A stretch of 64,000 nt of DNA from Flavobacteriaceae bacterium (GTDB lineage Bacteria > Bacteroidota > Bacteroidia > Flavobacteriales > Flavobacteriaceae): NCBI GenBank assembly GCA_004762155.1, contig SIHP01000002.1, positions 310,001-374,000 of the forward strand, written 5' to 3'. Under the pieces are notes generated by a model that saw nothing but the letters and a program-made list of their open reading frames with translations, had not been told where the DNA came from and did not search any database. Below, piece after piece: positions 26,147 through 35,003 of this stretch; positions within the stretch are counted from its first letter, which is position 1; the number at the start of each line of letters is the position of its first letter. The position numbers were made by a program, and so were the translations under genes.

Positions 26147-26154
26147 CAAAGTTA
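26147..26154 (-). promoter_or_regulatory. TAnnTTTG -7 box of the S9 peptidase gene
   Basis: TAACTTTG on the minus strand, 26 bases before the ATG at 26120. I do not see a well-placed -33 TTG. Confidence 0.5.
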
Positions 26155-26275
26155 GATTAAAATCTACAAATCTTTTATTTTTTAAGACTTTTTAACAAGA
26201 TTTTTGGATTAAATTAAACGATATTTATAATTATAAACTGTAAAAAATAATTTAATTTTACTTTAAATATAGATT

Positions 26276-26632
26276 ATGACACAACTCTTAAACAAAGAAG
26301 CTTTTTTAGAAAAAGTTTTTAATTTTGAAAAAAATAAAGAATGGACTTTTGAAGGTAAAGTTCCTGCAATTATAGATTTTTATGCAGATTGGTGTGGACC
26401 TTGTAAAATGTTAGCTCCTATTTTAGAAGAGTTAAGTAAAGAATATGGTGAAAAAATAACGGTCTATAAAATAGATACAGAAGCAGAACAAGAACTTTCT
26501 GCCGCTTTTGGTATAAAGAGCATCCCTTCAATGTTATTTTGTCCTTTGAATGAACCACCACAAATGGCACACGGAGCATTACCAAAACAACAAATTAAAC
26601 AAATTATAGCTGATGTATTAAAAATAAATTAG
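26276..26632 (+). CDS. trxA: thioredoxin
   Basis: This 118-residue cytosolic thiol-disulfide carrier shows the complete active site FYADWCGPCKMLAPIL (about residue 37) and the cis-proline in IKSIPSMLF (about residue 83). The N-terminal dozen residues are slightly longer than in E. coli thioredoxin. It stands about 460 bases before the ribonucleotide reductase genes on the same strand. Thioredoxin is a known electron donor of class I ribonucleotide reductase, so the closeness is sensible, though terminator-like hairpins lie between them. No signal peptide is present. Confidence 0.95.
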   Translation: MTQLLNKEAFLEKVFNFEKNKEWTFEGKVPAIIDFYADWCGPCKMLAPILEELSKEYGEKITVYKIDTEAEQELSAAFGIKSIPSMLFCPLNEPPQMAHGALPKQQIKQIIADVLKIN

Positions 26633-26733
26633 AATTAAACTAAATAAAAGTAACTAATAGTTTATTAGAAACCAAACATACATTTTTAAATACCATTTAC
26701 ACATACAGTTACTTAAAAACAAAGAAATCTCCT

Positions 26734-26838
26734 TATATTTGTACCATACTTTAATGTATTAAAAATCATAAGTCGTATATTGGGGATTATTCGAAATTAT
26801 GAAAAAACAAAAACGATATTTTTATATCGTTTTTTTTT
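26734..26838 (+). ncRNA. candidate small RNA unit between trxA and nrdB
   Basis: A TAnnTTTG box (TATATTTG, 26734-26741) is followed about 70 bases later by a strong terminator hairpin (26809-26838). The expected transcript, from about 26746 to 26838, is near 90 bases. It can form a first hairpin (TCATAA 26766-26771 with TTATGA 26797-26802) that presents the loop around TTGGGGATTATTCG, then the terminator. It also contains an ATG at 26800, but that frame runs through the terminator for only 18 codons. No known RNA family is recognised. The -33 element is weak. Confidence 0.35.
26809..26838 (+). terminator. rho-independent terminator in the trxA-nrdB gap
   Basis: AAAAACGATAT (26809-26819) pairs with ATATCGTTTTT (26824-26834) around four T; the 3' side continues to nine T in total. 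It would stop trxA transcripts or a small RNA. Confidence 0.8.
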
Positions 26839-26949
26839 GCTTTAAACTTTCCTAAAACTTCTTCCTTTTCAAAATAGAAAATCCAAATAAATTCCTTATT
26901 AAAAAAATAAAACAAGATTTAATATTTTGAAACACAATATTTTATTACG

Positions 26950-26973
26950 AAAAGCGTTGTGATGCTTTTTTTT
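26950..26973 (+). terminator. second terminator-like hairpin in the trxA-nrdB gap
   Basis: Eight pairs (26950-26957 with 26962-26969, one G-U) with loop TGTG are followed by eight T including the arm. A TAAATTTG box begins right at its end (26973-26980) and could start the nrdB message. Confidence 0.5.
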
Positions 26974-27091
26974 AAATTTGTTAAAAACTTCAAGCAGTTT
27001 GTGAATAAGTAAGGGTAATATTTTCAAACATTTTTTTGATCTTTGTATCCCCCCTAGAGTTAAAAAAAAAGCAAAAAAATAAATTTACAGA

Positions 27092-28063
27092 ATGGCTACT
27101 ATTGAACCTATTTTAAAAGAAAATAAGGACAGATTTGTTATCTTCCCAATTCAACATGATGATTTATGGGATTGGTACAAAAAACAACAAGCTTGTTTTT
27201 GGACCGCAGAAGAAATTGACTTACATGCCGACTTAGATGACTGGAATAATAAGTTAACTGATGACGAAAGATATTTCATTAAACATGTTTTAGCTTTTTT
27301 CGCAGCATCTGATGGTATTGTTAATGAAAACTTAGCAGAAAATTTTGTAAATGAAGTACAATATTCAGAAGCTAAGTTCTTTTATGGTTTCCAAATAATG
27401 ATGGAAAACGTTCATTCTGAAACGTATTCATTATTAATAGACACTTATATTAAAGACGAAAAAGAAAAAAACAACTTATTTCAAGCCATTGAAGTTTTTC
27501 CTGCCATTAAGAAAAAAGCAGATTGGGCATTACAATGGATCGAGTCAGATTCATTTGCAGAAAGATTAATTGCCTTTGCAGCTGTTGAAGGTATCTTCTT
27601 TTCTGGTTCTTTTTGTTCAATTTTTTGGTTAAAGAAAAGAGGGCTTTTACCTGGATTAGCATTTTCTAACGAATTAATTTCTCGTGATGAAGGTATGCAC
27701 TGTGATTTTGCTGTTCATTTACACAATCACCATATTGTAAATAAAGTTACGAAAGAACGAATTAAAGAGATTATAATCTCTGCTTTAAATATTGAAAGAG
27801 AATTCATTACAGAATCTTTACCAGTAAGTTTAATAGGTATGAACTCAAAGTTAATGACGCAATATCTAGAATATGTTACCGATAGATTGTTACTAGAATT
27901 TGGTTGCGACAAAGAGTACAACGTAGCAAACCCTTTTGACTTCATGGAAATGATTTCTTTAGAAGGAAAAACAAACTTCTTTGAAAAAAGAGTATCAGAA
28001 TATCAAAAAGCCGGTGTAAAATCTGGAGGTACTGGAGACATTAGTTTCGATGCCGACTTTTAA
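27092..28063 (+). CDS. nrdB: ribonucleoside-diphosphate reductase, small (radical) subunit
   Basis: This 323-residue subunit carries the di-iron centre and tyrosyl radical of class Ia ribonucleotide reductase. Metal ligands are visible in AEEIDLHAD, in MENVHSETY (Glu, His and the radical tyrosine four residues after the histidine), in [10 protein letters not shown] and in RDEGMH. The sequence is closer to the eukaryote-like branch ([22 protein letters not shown]) than to E. coli NrdB. The gene order is nrdB then nrdA, with a 9-pair hairpin between them (28085-28112). A near-consensus box GATCTTTG lies about 45 bases before the ATG. Confidence 0.97.
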   Translation: MATIEPILKENKDRFVIFPIQHDDLWDWYKKQQACFWTAEEIDLHADLDDWNNKLTDDERYFIKHVLAFFAASDGIVNENLAENFVNEVQYSEAKFFYGFQIMMENVHSETYSLLIDTYIKDEKEKNNLFQAIEVFPAIKKKADWALQWIESDSFAERLIAFAAVEGIFFSGSFCSIFWLKKRGLLPGLAFSNELISRDEGMHCDFAVHLHNHHIVNKVTKERIKEIIISALNIEREFITESLPVSLIGMNSKLMTQYLEYVTDRLLLEFGCDKEYNVANPFDFMEMISLEGKTNFFEKRVSEYQKAGVKSGGTGDISFDADF

Positions 28064-28084
28064 GCTTAAAATAAAAAAAATAAA

Positions 28085-28112
28085 TCCGTTAAAAGTTGGA
28101 GGGTTTAACGGA
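28085..28112 (+). other. intercistronic hairpin between nrdB and nrdA
   Basis: TCCGTTAAA (28085-28093) pairs perfectly with TTTAACGGA (28104-28112) around a ten-base loop. No T run follows, so it is unlikely to end transcription. Confidence 0.55.
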
Positions 28113-28143
28113 ACTATACTATAAATAAAATTAAACACAACCT

Positions 28144-30531
28144 ATGTACGTATTAAAGAGAGATGGCAAAACAGAACCTGTGATGTTCGACAAAATCACA
28201 GAAAGAGTAAATAAAATGTGTTACGGTTTAAATAAAATCGTTGACCCAGTAAAAGTAGCCATGCGTGTTATAGAAGGTTTGTATGACGGAGTAACAACTT
28301 CTGAACTAGACAATCTTGCTGCAGAAGTTGCTGCAACTATGACTACCGCACACCCAGATTACGCTCAATTAGCTGCAAGAATAGCCGTTTCTAACTTACA
28401 TAAAAATACAAAAAAATCGTTTTCTGAAACGATGATTGACTTATACGAATATGTAAACCCAAGGACAAGTAAAAAAGCGCCTTTGTTAGCAGATGATGTA
28501 TATCAAATTATAATGGATAATGCAGAAAAGTTAGATTCTACCATTATTTATAGTAGAGATTTTAATTACGATTATTTTGGTTTTAAAACACTAGAAAGAT
28601 CTTATTTATTAAAACTAAGTGGTCAAATTGCTGAGCGTCCGCAACACATGTTGATGCGTGTTTCTATTGGTATTCATAAAAATGATATTGACGAAGCAAT
28701 TGCTACCTACGAATTAATGAGTAAAAAATACTTTACGCATGCCACACCTACATTATTTAATGCAGGAACTCCAAAACCTCAAATGTCTTCTTGTTTCTTA
28801 TTACAAATGCAAGACGATAGTATTGATGGAATTTACGATACATTAAAACAAACAGCTAAAATTTCACAATCTGCTGGAGGTATCGGTTTATCGCTACATA
28901 ATATTCGTGCAACAGGAAGCTACATTGCTGGTACCAACGGAACTTCTAATGGTATTGTACCAATGTTAAAAGTTTTTAACGATACTGCTCGTTATGTAGA
29001 TCAAGGTGGAGGAAAACGTAAAGGTTCTTTTGCCATGTATTTAGAACCTTGGCATGCTGATATTTTTGACTTTTTAGATTTAAAAAAGAATCATGGTAAA
29101 GAAGAAATGCGTGCGCGTGATTTATTTTACGCAATGTGGATTTCTGATTTATTTATGAAACGTGTACAAGAAAATGCAGACTGGACACTAATGTGTCCAC
29201 ACGAATGTCCGCATTTATTTGACACTTACGGAGAAGAGTTTGAGCGTTTATATACAAGTTACGAAGCTGCAGGGAAAGGAAGAAAAACCATTAAGGCACG
29301 TGAGTTATGGGAAAAAATATTAGAATCTCAAATTGAAACAGGTACACCGTACATGTTATATAAAGATGCTGCAAACCGTAAATCAAATCAGAAAAATTTA
29401 GGAACTATTCGTTCTTCTAATTTGTGTACAGAAATTATGGAATATACAGCAGAAGATGAAGTTGCTGTTTGTAATTTAGCTTCTATTGCTATTCCTATGT
29501 TTGTAGGTGAAGATGAAAACGGAAACAAATTCTTTGATCATAAAAAATTATTTACAGTAACTAAAAAAGTTATTAGAAACTTAGATACAGTTATTGATCG
29601 TAATTATTACCCAGTAAAAGAAGCTGAAAACTCAAACTTCCGCCATCGTCCAGTAGGATTAGGAATCCAAGGTTTAGCAGATGCTTTTATTATGTTGCGT
29701 TTGCCTTTTACATCCGAAGATGCTAAAAAATTAAATCAAGATATTTTTGAAACATTATATTTTGCTGCTGTAACTTCTTCTATGGAAATTGCTAAAGCAA
29801 AAGAACCATATTCAACATACGAAGGTTCTCCAATGTCTAAAGGAGAATTCCAATTTAACATGTGGGGAATTGAAGAAGAAGAACTAAGTGGAAACTGGGA
29901 CTGGAAAGCATTACGTAACGATGTAACTGAACATGGTGTTCGTAACTCTTTATTAGTTGCGCCAATGCCAACAGCGTCAACATCACAAATCTTAGGAAAC
30001 AACGAAGCTTTTGAACCATATACCTCTAACATTTACACAAGAAGAGTATTATCTGGTGAATTTATTGTTGTGAATAAACATTTATTAGAAGACTTAGTAG
30101 AATTAGGTTTATGGGATAATAATATGAAAGAAGATATTATGCGTGCAAACGGATCTATCCAACATATTGAAAGTATTCCACAAGATTTAAAAGACTTATA
30201 TAAAACTGTTTGGGAAATGAGTATGAAAGATATTATTGATATGGCACGCCATAGAGGATATTTTATCGATCAATCTCAATCGTTAAACTTATTTATGAAA
30301 GATCCTGATTATGCTAAATTAACTTCTATGCATTTCTATGCTTGGAAATCTGGTTTAAAAACAGGAATGTATTATTTACGTACAAAATCGGCGGTAAACG
30401 CGAAGCAATTTACGTTAGACATTGAAAAGAAAGTTGAAGACAAACCGATGAGTGCAGAAGAATTTAAAGCAATGGTTGATGCCTCTAAAAATGCAGAAGG
30501 CCCAGACGATTGTTTAATGTGCGGTTCTTAA
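28144..30531 (+). CDS. nrdA: ribonucleoside-diphosphate reductase, large (catalytic) subunit
   Basis: This 795-residue protein reduces ribonucleotides to deoxyribonucleotides together with NrdB. The N-terminal ATP-cone, the site of dATP feedback control, is present ([21 protein letters not shown]). Catalytic parts follow: the cysteine in PQMSSCFLL (about residue 218), the NLCTEI motif with Asn-Cys-Glu near residue 428, [10 protein letters not shown], and [18 protein letters not shown]. The C-terminal redox pair is in DDCLMCGS at the very end. Everything expected of a class Ia enzyme is there. It ends before a terminator at 30604. Confidence 0.97.
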   Translation: MYVLKRDGKTEPVMFDKITERVNKMCYGLNKIVDPVKVAMRVIEGLYDGVTTSELDNLAAEVAATMTTAHPDYAQLAARIAVSNLHKNTKKSFSETMIDLYEYVNPRTSKKAPLLADDVYQIIMDNAEKLDSTIIYSRDFNYDYFGFKTLERSYLLKLSGQIAERPQHMLMRVSIGIHKNDIDEAIATYELMSKKYFTHATPTLFNAGTPKPQMSSCFLLQMQDDSIDGIYDTLKQTAKISQSAGGIGLSLHNIRATGSYIAGTNGTSNGIVPMLKVFNDTARYVDQGGGKRKGSFAMYLEPWHADIFDFLDLKKNHGKEEMRARDLFYAMWISDLFMKRVQENADWTLMCPHECPHLFDTYGEEFERLYTSYEAAGKGRKTIKARELWEKILESQIETGTPYMLYKDAANRKSNQKNLGTIRSSNLCTEIMEYTAEDEVAVCNLASIAIPMFVGEDENGNKFFDHKKLFTVTKKVIRNLDTVIDRNYYPVKEAENSNFRHRPVGLGIQGLADAFIMLRLPFTSEDAKKLNQDIFETLYFAAVTSSMEIAKAKEPYSTYEGSPMSKGEFQFNMWGIEEEELSGNWDWKALRNDVTEHGVRNSLLVAPMPTASTSQILGNNEAFEPYTSNIYTRRVLSGEFIVVNKHLLEDLVELGLWDNNMKEDIMRANGSIQHIESIPQDLKDLYKTVWEMSMKDIIDMARHRGYFIDQSQSLNLFMKDPDYAKLTSMHFYAWKSGLKTGMYYLRTKSAVNAKQFTLDIEKKVEDKPMSAEEFKAMVDASKNAEGPDDCLMCGS

Positions 30532-30603
30532 AATAAGAATTACACAAGAAAAGTTTCTTATTGAGCAAAACAGTAAGAATTGAGTATTTAAATTAAAAGT
30601 TAT

Positions 30604-30634
30604 AAAAGAGAAGTTGAAGGGCTTCTCTTTTTTT
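30604..30634 (+). terminator. terminator of the nrdBA operon
   Basis: AAAAGAGAAG (30604-30613) pairs with CTTCTCTTTT (30622-30631), followed by more T. It lies 72 bases after the nrdA stop. Confidence 0.88.
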
Positions 30635-30666
30635 ATTAGTATTTTCGAAAAAAAATTCAACAAACA

Positions 30667-32001
30667 ATGAACTGGGAACAACTACTTTCTTTAAAAAGAT
30701 TTGGAGACACACAAAAACGTGAACGTTCACAACAAGACGAAACTCGTTTAGGTTTTGAAGTAGATTTTGATAGAATTATATTTTCATCTGCTTTTAGAAG
30801 TTTACAAGACAAAACCCAAGTGATTCCTTTGTCTAAAACCGATTTTGTTCATACGCGTTTAACACATAGTTTAGAAGTTTCTGTAGTTGGACGAACTTTA
30901 GGAAGAAGAGTTGGTAAGATATTATTAGAGCGCCATCCTAATTTGGTTAAACTCGGTTATACTTTTAATGATTTTGGAACCATAGTAGCTGCTGCTTCTT
31001 TAATGCACGATATTGGAAATCCGCCTTTTGGGCATTCTGGAGAAAAAGCAATTGGAGAATATTTTAAAACTGGTAAAGGACTTCAATATAAAACAGCTTT
31101 AACCGATTTGGAATATCAAGATTTAATTGATTTTGAAGGAAATGCCAACGGTTTAAAAATTGCCGCAGAAACTAAAGATGGTGTTACTGGTGGCTTACGT
31201 CTTTCCTATGCAACTTTAGGTGCTTTTATAAAATACCCAAAAGAAAGCTTACCAAAAAAACCTACAAAACATATTGTTGATAAAAAATACGGCTTTTTTC
31301 AATCAGAAAAAGAAGCGTTTTTAGATCTAACAGAAGATTTAGGTTTACAACAAAAAGAAAGTACTGGTGTCTCATATTATCGTCATCCTTTAGCGTATTT
31401 AGTAGAAGCTGCTGATGATATTTGTTATACAATTATTGATTTTGAAGATGGTATTAATCTTGGTTTGATTGATGAAAGTTACGCGTTAGAATACATGTCT
31501 AAATTAGTTTCTGGCATAAATAGAGACAAGTATTACTCACTAAAACACAAAAAAGACAGGACAGGGTATTTAAGAGCTATTGCAATTAATACATTAGTTG
31601 GTGAAGCTGTGGATATTTTCTTAGCAAACGAAGAGATTATTTTAAAAGGTGAATTTGATAAAGGTTTATTAGACAAGTGTAAATACGAAGCTCAAATAAA
31701 CGATATTATAAAGATTAGTGTTGATAAAATTTATCAATCTAAAGAAGTAGTAGAAAAAGAAGTAGCTGGTTATAAAATTATTGCAGATTTATTACATGTA
31801 TTTGTAACTGCACTAAATAATAAACACGACGGAACTGCTTCTAATTATGACAATCTAATTCTAAACTTGCTTCCAGAAAAATACCAGGAAGAAAGAACTA
31901 ATTTATACGATAGAATTATGCAAATATGTAGTTATGTAGCTGGTTTATCTGACGGATTTGCAATTAGATTACATAAAAAAATAGCAGGGAATATTATTTA
32001 A
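30667..32001 (+). CDS. dgt: deoxyguanosinetriphosphate triphosphohydrolase (dGTPase)
   Basis: This 444-residue HD-domain enzyme cleaves dGTP (and often other dNTPs) to the nucleoside and tripolyphosphate. The metal-binding histidines and aspartates are in HTRLTHSLEVS (about residue 57) and ASLMHDIGNPPFGHSGE (about residue 118), with a later block PLAYLVEAADDICYTIIDFED (the final Asp ligand). Its place directly after the ribonucleotide reductase operon suggests a dNTP-pool module of making and removing. It converges on the DUF3109 gene, and the two coding ends overlap by eight bases. Confidence 0.92.
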   Translation: MNWEQLLSLKRFGDTQKRERSQQDETRLGFEVDFDRIIFSSAFRSLQDKTQVIPLSKTDFVHTRLTHSLEVSVVGRTLGRRVGKILLERHPNLVKLGYTFNDFGTIVAAASLMHDIGNPPFGHSGEKAIGEYFKTGKGLQYKTALTDLEYQDLIDFEGNANGLKIAAETKDGVTGGLRLSYATLGAFIKYPKESLPKKPTKHIVDKKYGFFQSEKEAFLDLTEDLGLQQKESTGVSYYRHPLAYLVEAADDICYTIIDFEDGINLGLIDESYALEYMSKLVSGINRDKYYSLKHKKDRTGYLRAIAINTLVGEAVDIFLANEEIILKGEFDKGLLDKCKYEAQINDIIKISVDKIYQSKEVVEKEVAGYKIIADLLHVFVTALNNKHDGTASNYDNLILNLLPEKYQEERTNLYDRIMQICSYVAGLSDGFAIRLHKKIAGNII

Positions 32002-32563
32002 CTTGTTTCGCTGCTACTTTTTCTAATTCGTCATACCAATTTTGTCCGAATTTACGTATCAGTGCTTCTTTTACAAATTTGTAAACTGGCACTTGTAATT
32101 CTGCACCTAATGAACAGGCGTCATCACAAATGTCCCATTTATTATAATTTACAGCAGCAAATTCAGAATAATCTTTAACGCGAACAGGATATAAATGGCA
32201 AGAAATAGGTTTTTTCCAATCCACTAATCCTTTATTATATGCTTCTTCAATAGCACACAATGCTGTTTTATTTTCATCAAAAATAACATATGCACATTCA
32301 GCATCATTAACTAAAGGTGTTTCTGGCTCACCAAAATCACTTGTTATCCAAGTTCCTTGTGATTCTATAGCATCAATACCTTCTTTTCTTAAAAAAGGTT
32401 TTACAGTTTCATAAATATTTTCCAATGTTTTTGTTTCCTCTTTTTCAAGCGGAGCTCCTGCATCACCAGCAACACAGCACACTCCTTTACAAGCAGATAA
32501 GTTACAAACGAAATCTTTTTGGATAATATCTTCTGAAACAATAGTTTTTCCTAACTGAAACAT
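31994..32563 (-). CDS. DUF3109 family cysteine-rich protein
   Basis: This 189-residue protein shows the DUF3109 pattern: FVCNLSACKGVCCVAGDAGAPL near residue 18 with a cysteine cluster, then CAIEEAYNKG, PISCHLYPVRV and WDICDDACSLG. The spacing of about eight conserved cysteines and a histidine resembles a zinc- or iron-sulfur-binding site (as in the related YkgJ group). No function is established. It converges on dgt with an eight-base overlap and is divergent from marC, with which it shares a back-to-back promoter region (32575-32590). Confidence 0.85.
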   Translation of the reverse strand: MFQLGKTIVSEDIIQKDFVCNLSACKGVCCVAGDAGAPLEKEETKTLENIYETVKPFLRKEGIDAIESQGTWITSDFGEPETPLVNDAECAYVIFDENKTALCAIEEAYNKGLVDWKKPISCHLYPVRVKDYSEFAAVNYNKWDICDDACSLGAELQVPVYKFVKEALIRKFGQNWYDELEKVAAKQVK

Positions 32564-32574
32564 AAATGATTATT

Positions 32575-32590
32575 TATATTTGCAAAAATA
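32575..32590. promoter_or_regulatory. back-to-back -7 boxes of DUF3109 and marC
   Basis: TATATTTG on the plus strand (32575-32582) is directly followed by CAAAAATA (32583-32590), which is TATTTTTG on the minus strand. The two boxes touch at TTTGCAAA. The plus box would serve marC and the minus box the DUF3109 gene, 19 bases before its ATG. Two polymerases could not occupy both at once. Confidence 0.5.
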
Positions 32591-32642
32591 ACGGATTGTT
32601 TTGTACTTATAATAAAATTTATAACCAAAAAATATTAATATC

Positions 32643-33221
32643 ATGAATTTTAATTTTAATGAAATCTTCACCACTTTTATGGTACTTTTTGCAGTAATTG
32701 ATATTGTTGGAAATATTCCAATTATTATTGATTTACGTAAAAAAGCAGGTCATATTCAATCTGAAAAAGCATCTATAATTGCTGGTTTGATCATGATAGT
32801 TTTTTTACTTTCTGGTGAACGTTTGCTAAATTTTATTGGTGTTGATGTTAATTCTTTTGCTGTAGCAGGTTCATTTATCTTATTCTTTATCGCTTTAGAA
32901 ATGATTTTAGGTATTACCTTATATAAAGACGATGATGATGCTATAAATGCTTCAGTTTTTCCGATTGCTTTCCCATTAATTGCTGGGCCAGGAAGTTTAA
33001 CTACTTTACTTTCTTTAAGAGCTGAATATGCAATTGAAAATATTATAATAGCTATTTTAATGAATGTATTATTCATTTTTATAGTTCTAAAAACGTCTGC
33101 AAAAATTGAAAAGATAATTGGTCAAAACGGTATTAAAATTATTAGAAAAGTTTTTGGAGTTATTTTATTAGCAATTGCTGTAAAGTTATTTGCTGCAAAC
33201 ATTAAAGTCCTTTTAGCATAA
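32643..33221 (+). CDS. MarC family integral membrane protein
   Basis: This 192-residue protein has six probable membrane helices and the MarC/YchE layout: FAVIDIVGNIPIIIDLRKK near the start, then GSFILFFIALEMILGI and PIAFPLIAGPGSLTTLLSLR. The family was once linked to multiple antibiotic resistance, but that role was not upheld and its transport function is unclear. The next gene begins two bases after its stop, so the two are one transcription unit. Confidence 0.9.
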   Translation: MNFNFNEIFTTFMVLFAVIDIVGNIPIIIDLRKKAGHIQSEKASIIAGLIMIVFLLSGERLLNFIGVDVNSFAVAGSFILFFIALEMILGITLYKDDDDAINASVFPIAFPLIAGPGSLTTLLSLRAEYAIENIIIAILMNVLFIFIVLKTSAKIEKIIGQNGIKIIRKVFGVILLAIAVKLFAANIKVLLA

Positions 33222-33222
33222 T

Positions 33223-33825
33223 ATGTACAATACATTAATTATTGGTGGTGGCGTTGCTGGTATGCAATGTGCCTTAGTTTTAGGTTCTGCAAAAAACAAA
33301 CCGTATGCAGTTGGTAAAAAAATAGCAATTATTGCACATCAAAAAACATCGCATTTACAAAATGCTTTATTTAATAATGTTTTGGGCTTACCTAAAGGAA
33401 AATTAGGAAGTGAGATTTTAAAAGAAGGAAAAGAACAATTATTAGAATTGTATCCGGAAGTAGCTCAAATAGAAAACGAAAAAGTTTTAGCAGTTTTAGA
33501 TGATGCCAAAGGATATAAAATCATCACTAATAAAAACGAATATTACAGTAAAAATGTAGTAGTTGCCTTAAACTATGCAAAACCTTTTGATATCGCTGGT
33601 TTAGAACAATATGTAGAAAGGCATTGTAGTGCTAATCCGATGAAAGACAGAATACAATTAAGAAACTTTAATCACTTAATAAAAGAAGGATTATATGTTT
33701 GCGGAACAATTGCTGGCTGGAGAAGTCAATTTGCAATTGCTGCTGGAAGCGGAGCTTCTGTTGCTACAGATATTTTAACTGTTTGGAACGACCATAACGC
33801 TACAAAAATTCACGATAAAATATAA
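33223..33825 (+). CDS. short FAD-dependent oxidoreductase (thioredoxin-reductase-like, single domain)
   Basis: This 200-residue flavoprotein has the N-terminal FAD-binding motif TLIIGGGVAGMQCAL and the C-terminal FAD motif GLYVCGTIAGWRSQFAIAAG, both as in thioredoxin reductase. Between them the NAD(P)H-binding domain and the redox CxxC pair are missing, so the protein is only the FAD domain. No reductase partner is encoded nearby; it is translated right after MarC (one intergenic base). It may bind FAD and receive electrons from another protein. The stop codon overlaps the stem of a following hairpin. Confidence 0.75.
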   Translation: MYNTLIIGGGVAGMQCALVLGSAKNKPYAVGKKIAIIAHQKTSHLQNALFNNVLGLPKGKLGSEILKEGKEQLLELYPEVAQIENEKVLAVLDDAKGYKIITNKNEYYSKNVVVALNYAKPFDIAGLEQYVERHCSANPMKDRIQLRNFNHLIKEGLYVCGTIAGWRSQFAIAAGSGASVATDILTVWNDHNATKIHDKI

Positions 33826-33851
33826 AACCATCTAATTTCTTAGATGGTTTT
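33824..33851 (+). terminator. terminator of the marC-flavoprotein unit
   Basis: AAAACCATCTAA (33824-33835) pairs perfectly with TTAGATGGTTTT (33840-33851) around TTTC. The stem begins inside the stop codon of the flavoprotein gene. The T run is short (four, then GATTT). Confidence 0.75.
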
Positions 33852-33922
33852 GATTTCAAATAATTACACTTTCTTTTTTTACAGCTTATTTATATTAGGG
33901 GATTAATCATTTCATGTTTAAT

Positions 33923-33948
33923 AGGTTTTTAATAATTTTAAAAAACCT
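33923..33948 (-). terminator. weak hairpin downstream of the 18-codon ORF
   Basis: AGGTTTTT (33923-33930) pairs with AAAAACCT (33941-33948) around ten bases. On the minus strand the tail is ATTAAAC, a poor T run, so termination is doubtful. The rest of the 33852-34328 stretch shows nothing I can name. Confidence 0.35.
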
Positions 33949-33975
33949 TTGTACCGAGTACTACTTATTTCTTAT

Positions 33976-34032
33976 TTATTCAAACGTTGAATAACTCATA
34001 CAAACTAAAGCAGACAATAGTAACTTCTTCAT
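33976..34032 (-). pseudogene. 18-codon ORF resembling a bare signal peptide (gene remnant or tiny peptide)
   Basis: On the minus strand an ATG at 34032 opens MKKLLLSALVCMSYSTFE and then stops at 33976. This looks like the signal peptide of a secreted protein with nothing behind it. It is preceded at a natural distance by a good promoter (34068-34096), and a hairpin (33923-33948) lies beyond it. It sits in a 500-base stretch between convergent genes with no other ORF of note. It could be what is left of a deleted secreted-protein gene, a leader peptide, or the marker of a small RNA. Confidence 0.35.
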
Positions 34033-34067
34033 TATTATATTTTTAAATATTGTTATTATTTACACGG

Positions 34068-34096
34068 CAAAATTACTACCCTTTTTTAATTCACAA
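34068..34096 (-). promoter_or_regulatory. full-consensus promoter on the minus strand in the 33852-34328 gap
   Basis: On the minus strand TTG (34094-34096), an 18-base spacer and TAATTTTG (34068-34075) fit the Bacteroidota -33/-7 consensus. It points away from the LytTR gene and toward the 18-codon ORF starting at 34032, leaving a leader of about 30 bases. Confidence 0.55.
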
Positions 34097-34328
34097 CATA
34101 TTTAAAAGTTATGTTACGCTATACTTTTGGTTAGTTTTATTGTTTTTAATTATTAGTTTACAATAAGTTAACATTAACAAGTTACTATATTTCTACCTAT
34201 CTTTTTAAGATTACAGATACTACTTTTTAAAATAGTACTAATTACTAGCAATATTCTATGGTAATTTTAAAGATTTAATAAATCTTAAGGTGCTTTTAAT
34301 GTTTAGAAATCTTAAAATCAACATTTTA

Positions 34329-35003
34329 TTAAAGTACATTTTTTAATAACTCTTGTTTAAAAGTTCTGCCTATTGGAATTCTTTTTTCAGATATAAAAAC
34401 CTCATTACCAGCTATTTTATTGATTTTATGCCGATTTATAATATAGGATTTATGGACTTGTAAGAAAGTTCCTTGTGGTAATTTATCTTTCCAACTCTTT
34501 AGAGAATCTAGTATTGAGAACTTTCTGGATTCTGTAAAAAAAGTAATGTAATTTCTATCCGATTCAATATACAACACATTATCTAATATTACTTTATGTA
34601 AGGTTTTATCAACATTTAAAAAAATAGTATTGTCTTCTTTTTCAATATATTTAACTTGATTTTTTACTTTGTGTATTGCTTTTAAAAAACGATCAAAGGA
34701 AAAAGGTTTTACCAAATAATCTACAATAGTTGCCAACTCAAAACTATCCAAAGCATAATCAGGATACGCAGTTGTAATAACTATTTTTGGTGGATGAATA
34801 ATTGTTTTTATAAAATCTATTCCTGAAATATCAGGTAAATTAATATCTAAAAAAACAATATCTGCTGTATGTTCTCGGAAAAACAAACTGGCATCTTTTG
34901 CCGTTTGAAATGTTGCTACAATTTCTATATCTGGAATTTTACCTAAAAAATTCTTTAAAATGTTTTGTGCCGGAATTTCATCTTCTAATATCATACATTT
35001 CAT
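34329..35003 (-). CDS. LytTR family response regulator
   Basis: This 224-residue regulator has a receiver domain (about residues 1-120) with the acidic pair EDE near residue 8, the phosphoacceptor aspartate in IVFLDINLPDISG (about residue 53) and the lysine in VDYLVKPFSFDRF. The C-terminal LytTR DNA-binding domain (about residues 125-224) includes ILYIESDRNYITFF-type blocks (here VLYIESDRNYITFF) and FLQVHKSYIINRHKI. Its start overlaps the end of the histidine-kinase gene by four bases, so the two form one two-component system. Its targets are not visible in the window. Confidence 0.95.
   Translation of the reverse strand: MKCMILEDEIPAQNILKNFLGKIPDIEIVATFQTAKDASLFFREHTADIVFLDINLPDISGIDFIKTIIHPPKIVITTAYPDYALDSFELATIVDYLVKPFSFDRFLKAIHKVKNQVKYIEKEDNTIFLNVDKTLHKVILDNVLYIESDRNYITFFTESRKFSILDSLKSWKDKLPQGTFLQVHKSYIINRHKINKIAGNEVFISEKRIPIGRTFKQELLKNVL

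Noticed and set aside
26910..26970. NrdR-box-like CACAAT...TTGTG before nrdB
   Set aside because: Only a partial match to the NrdR consensus and only one loose copy; two well-spaced boxes are normally needed.
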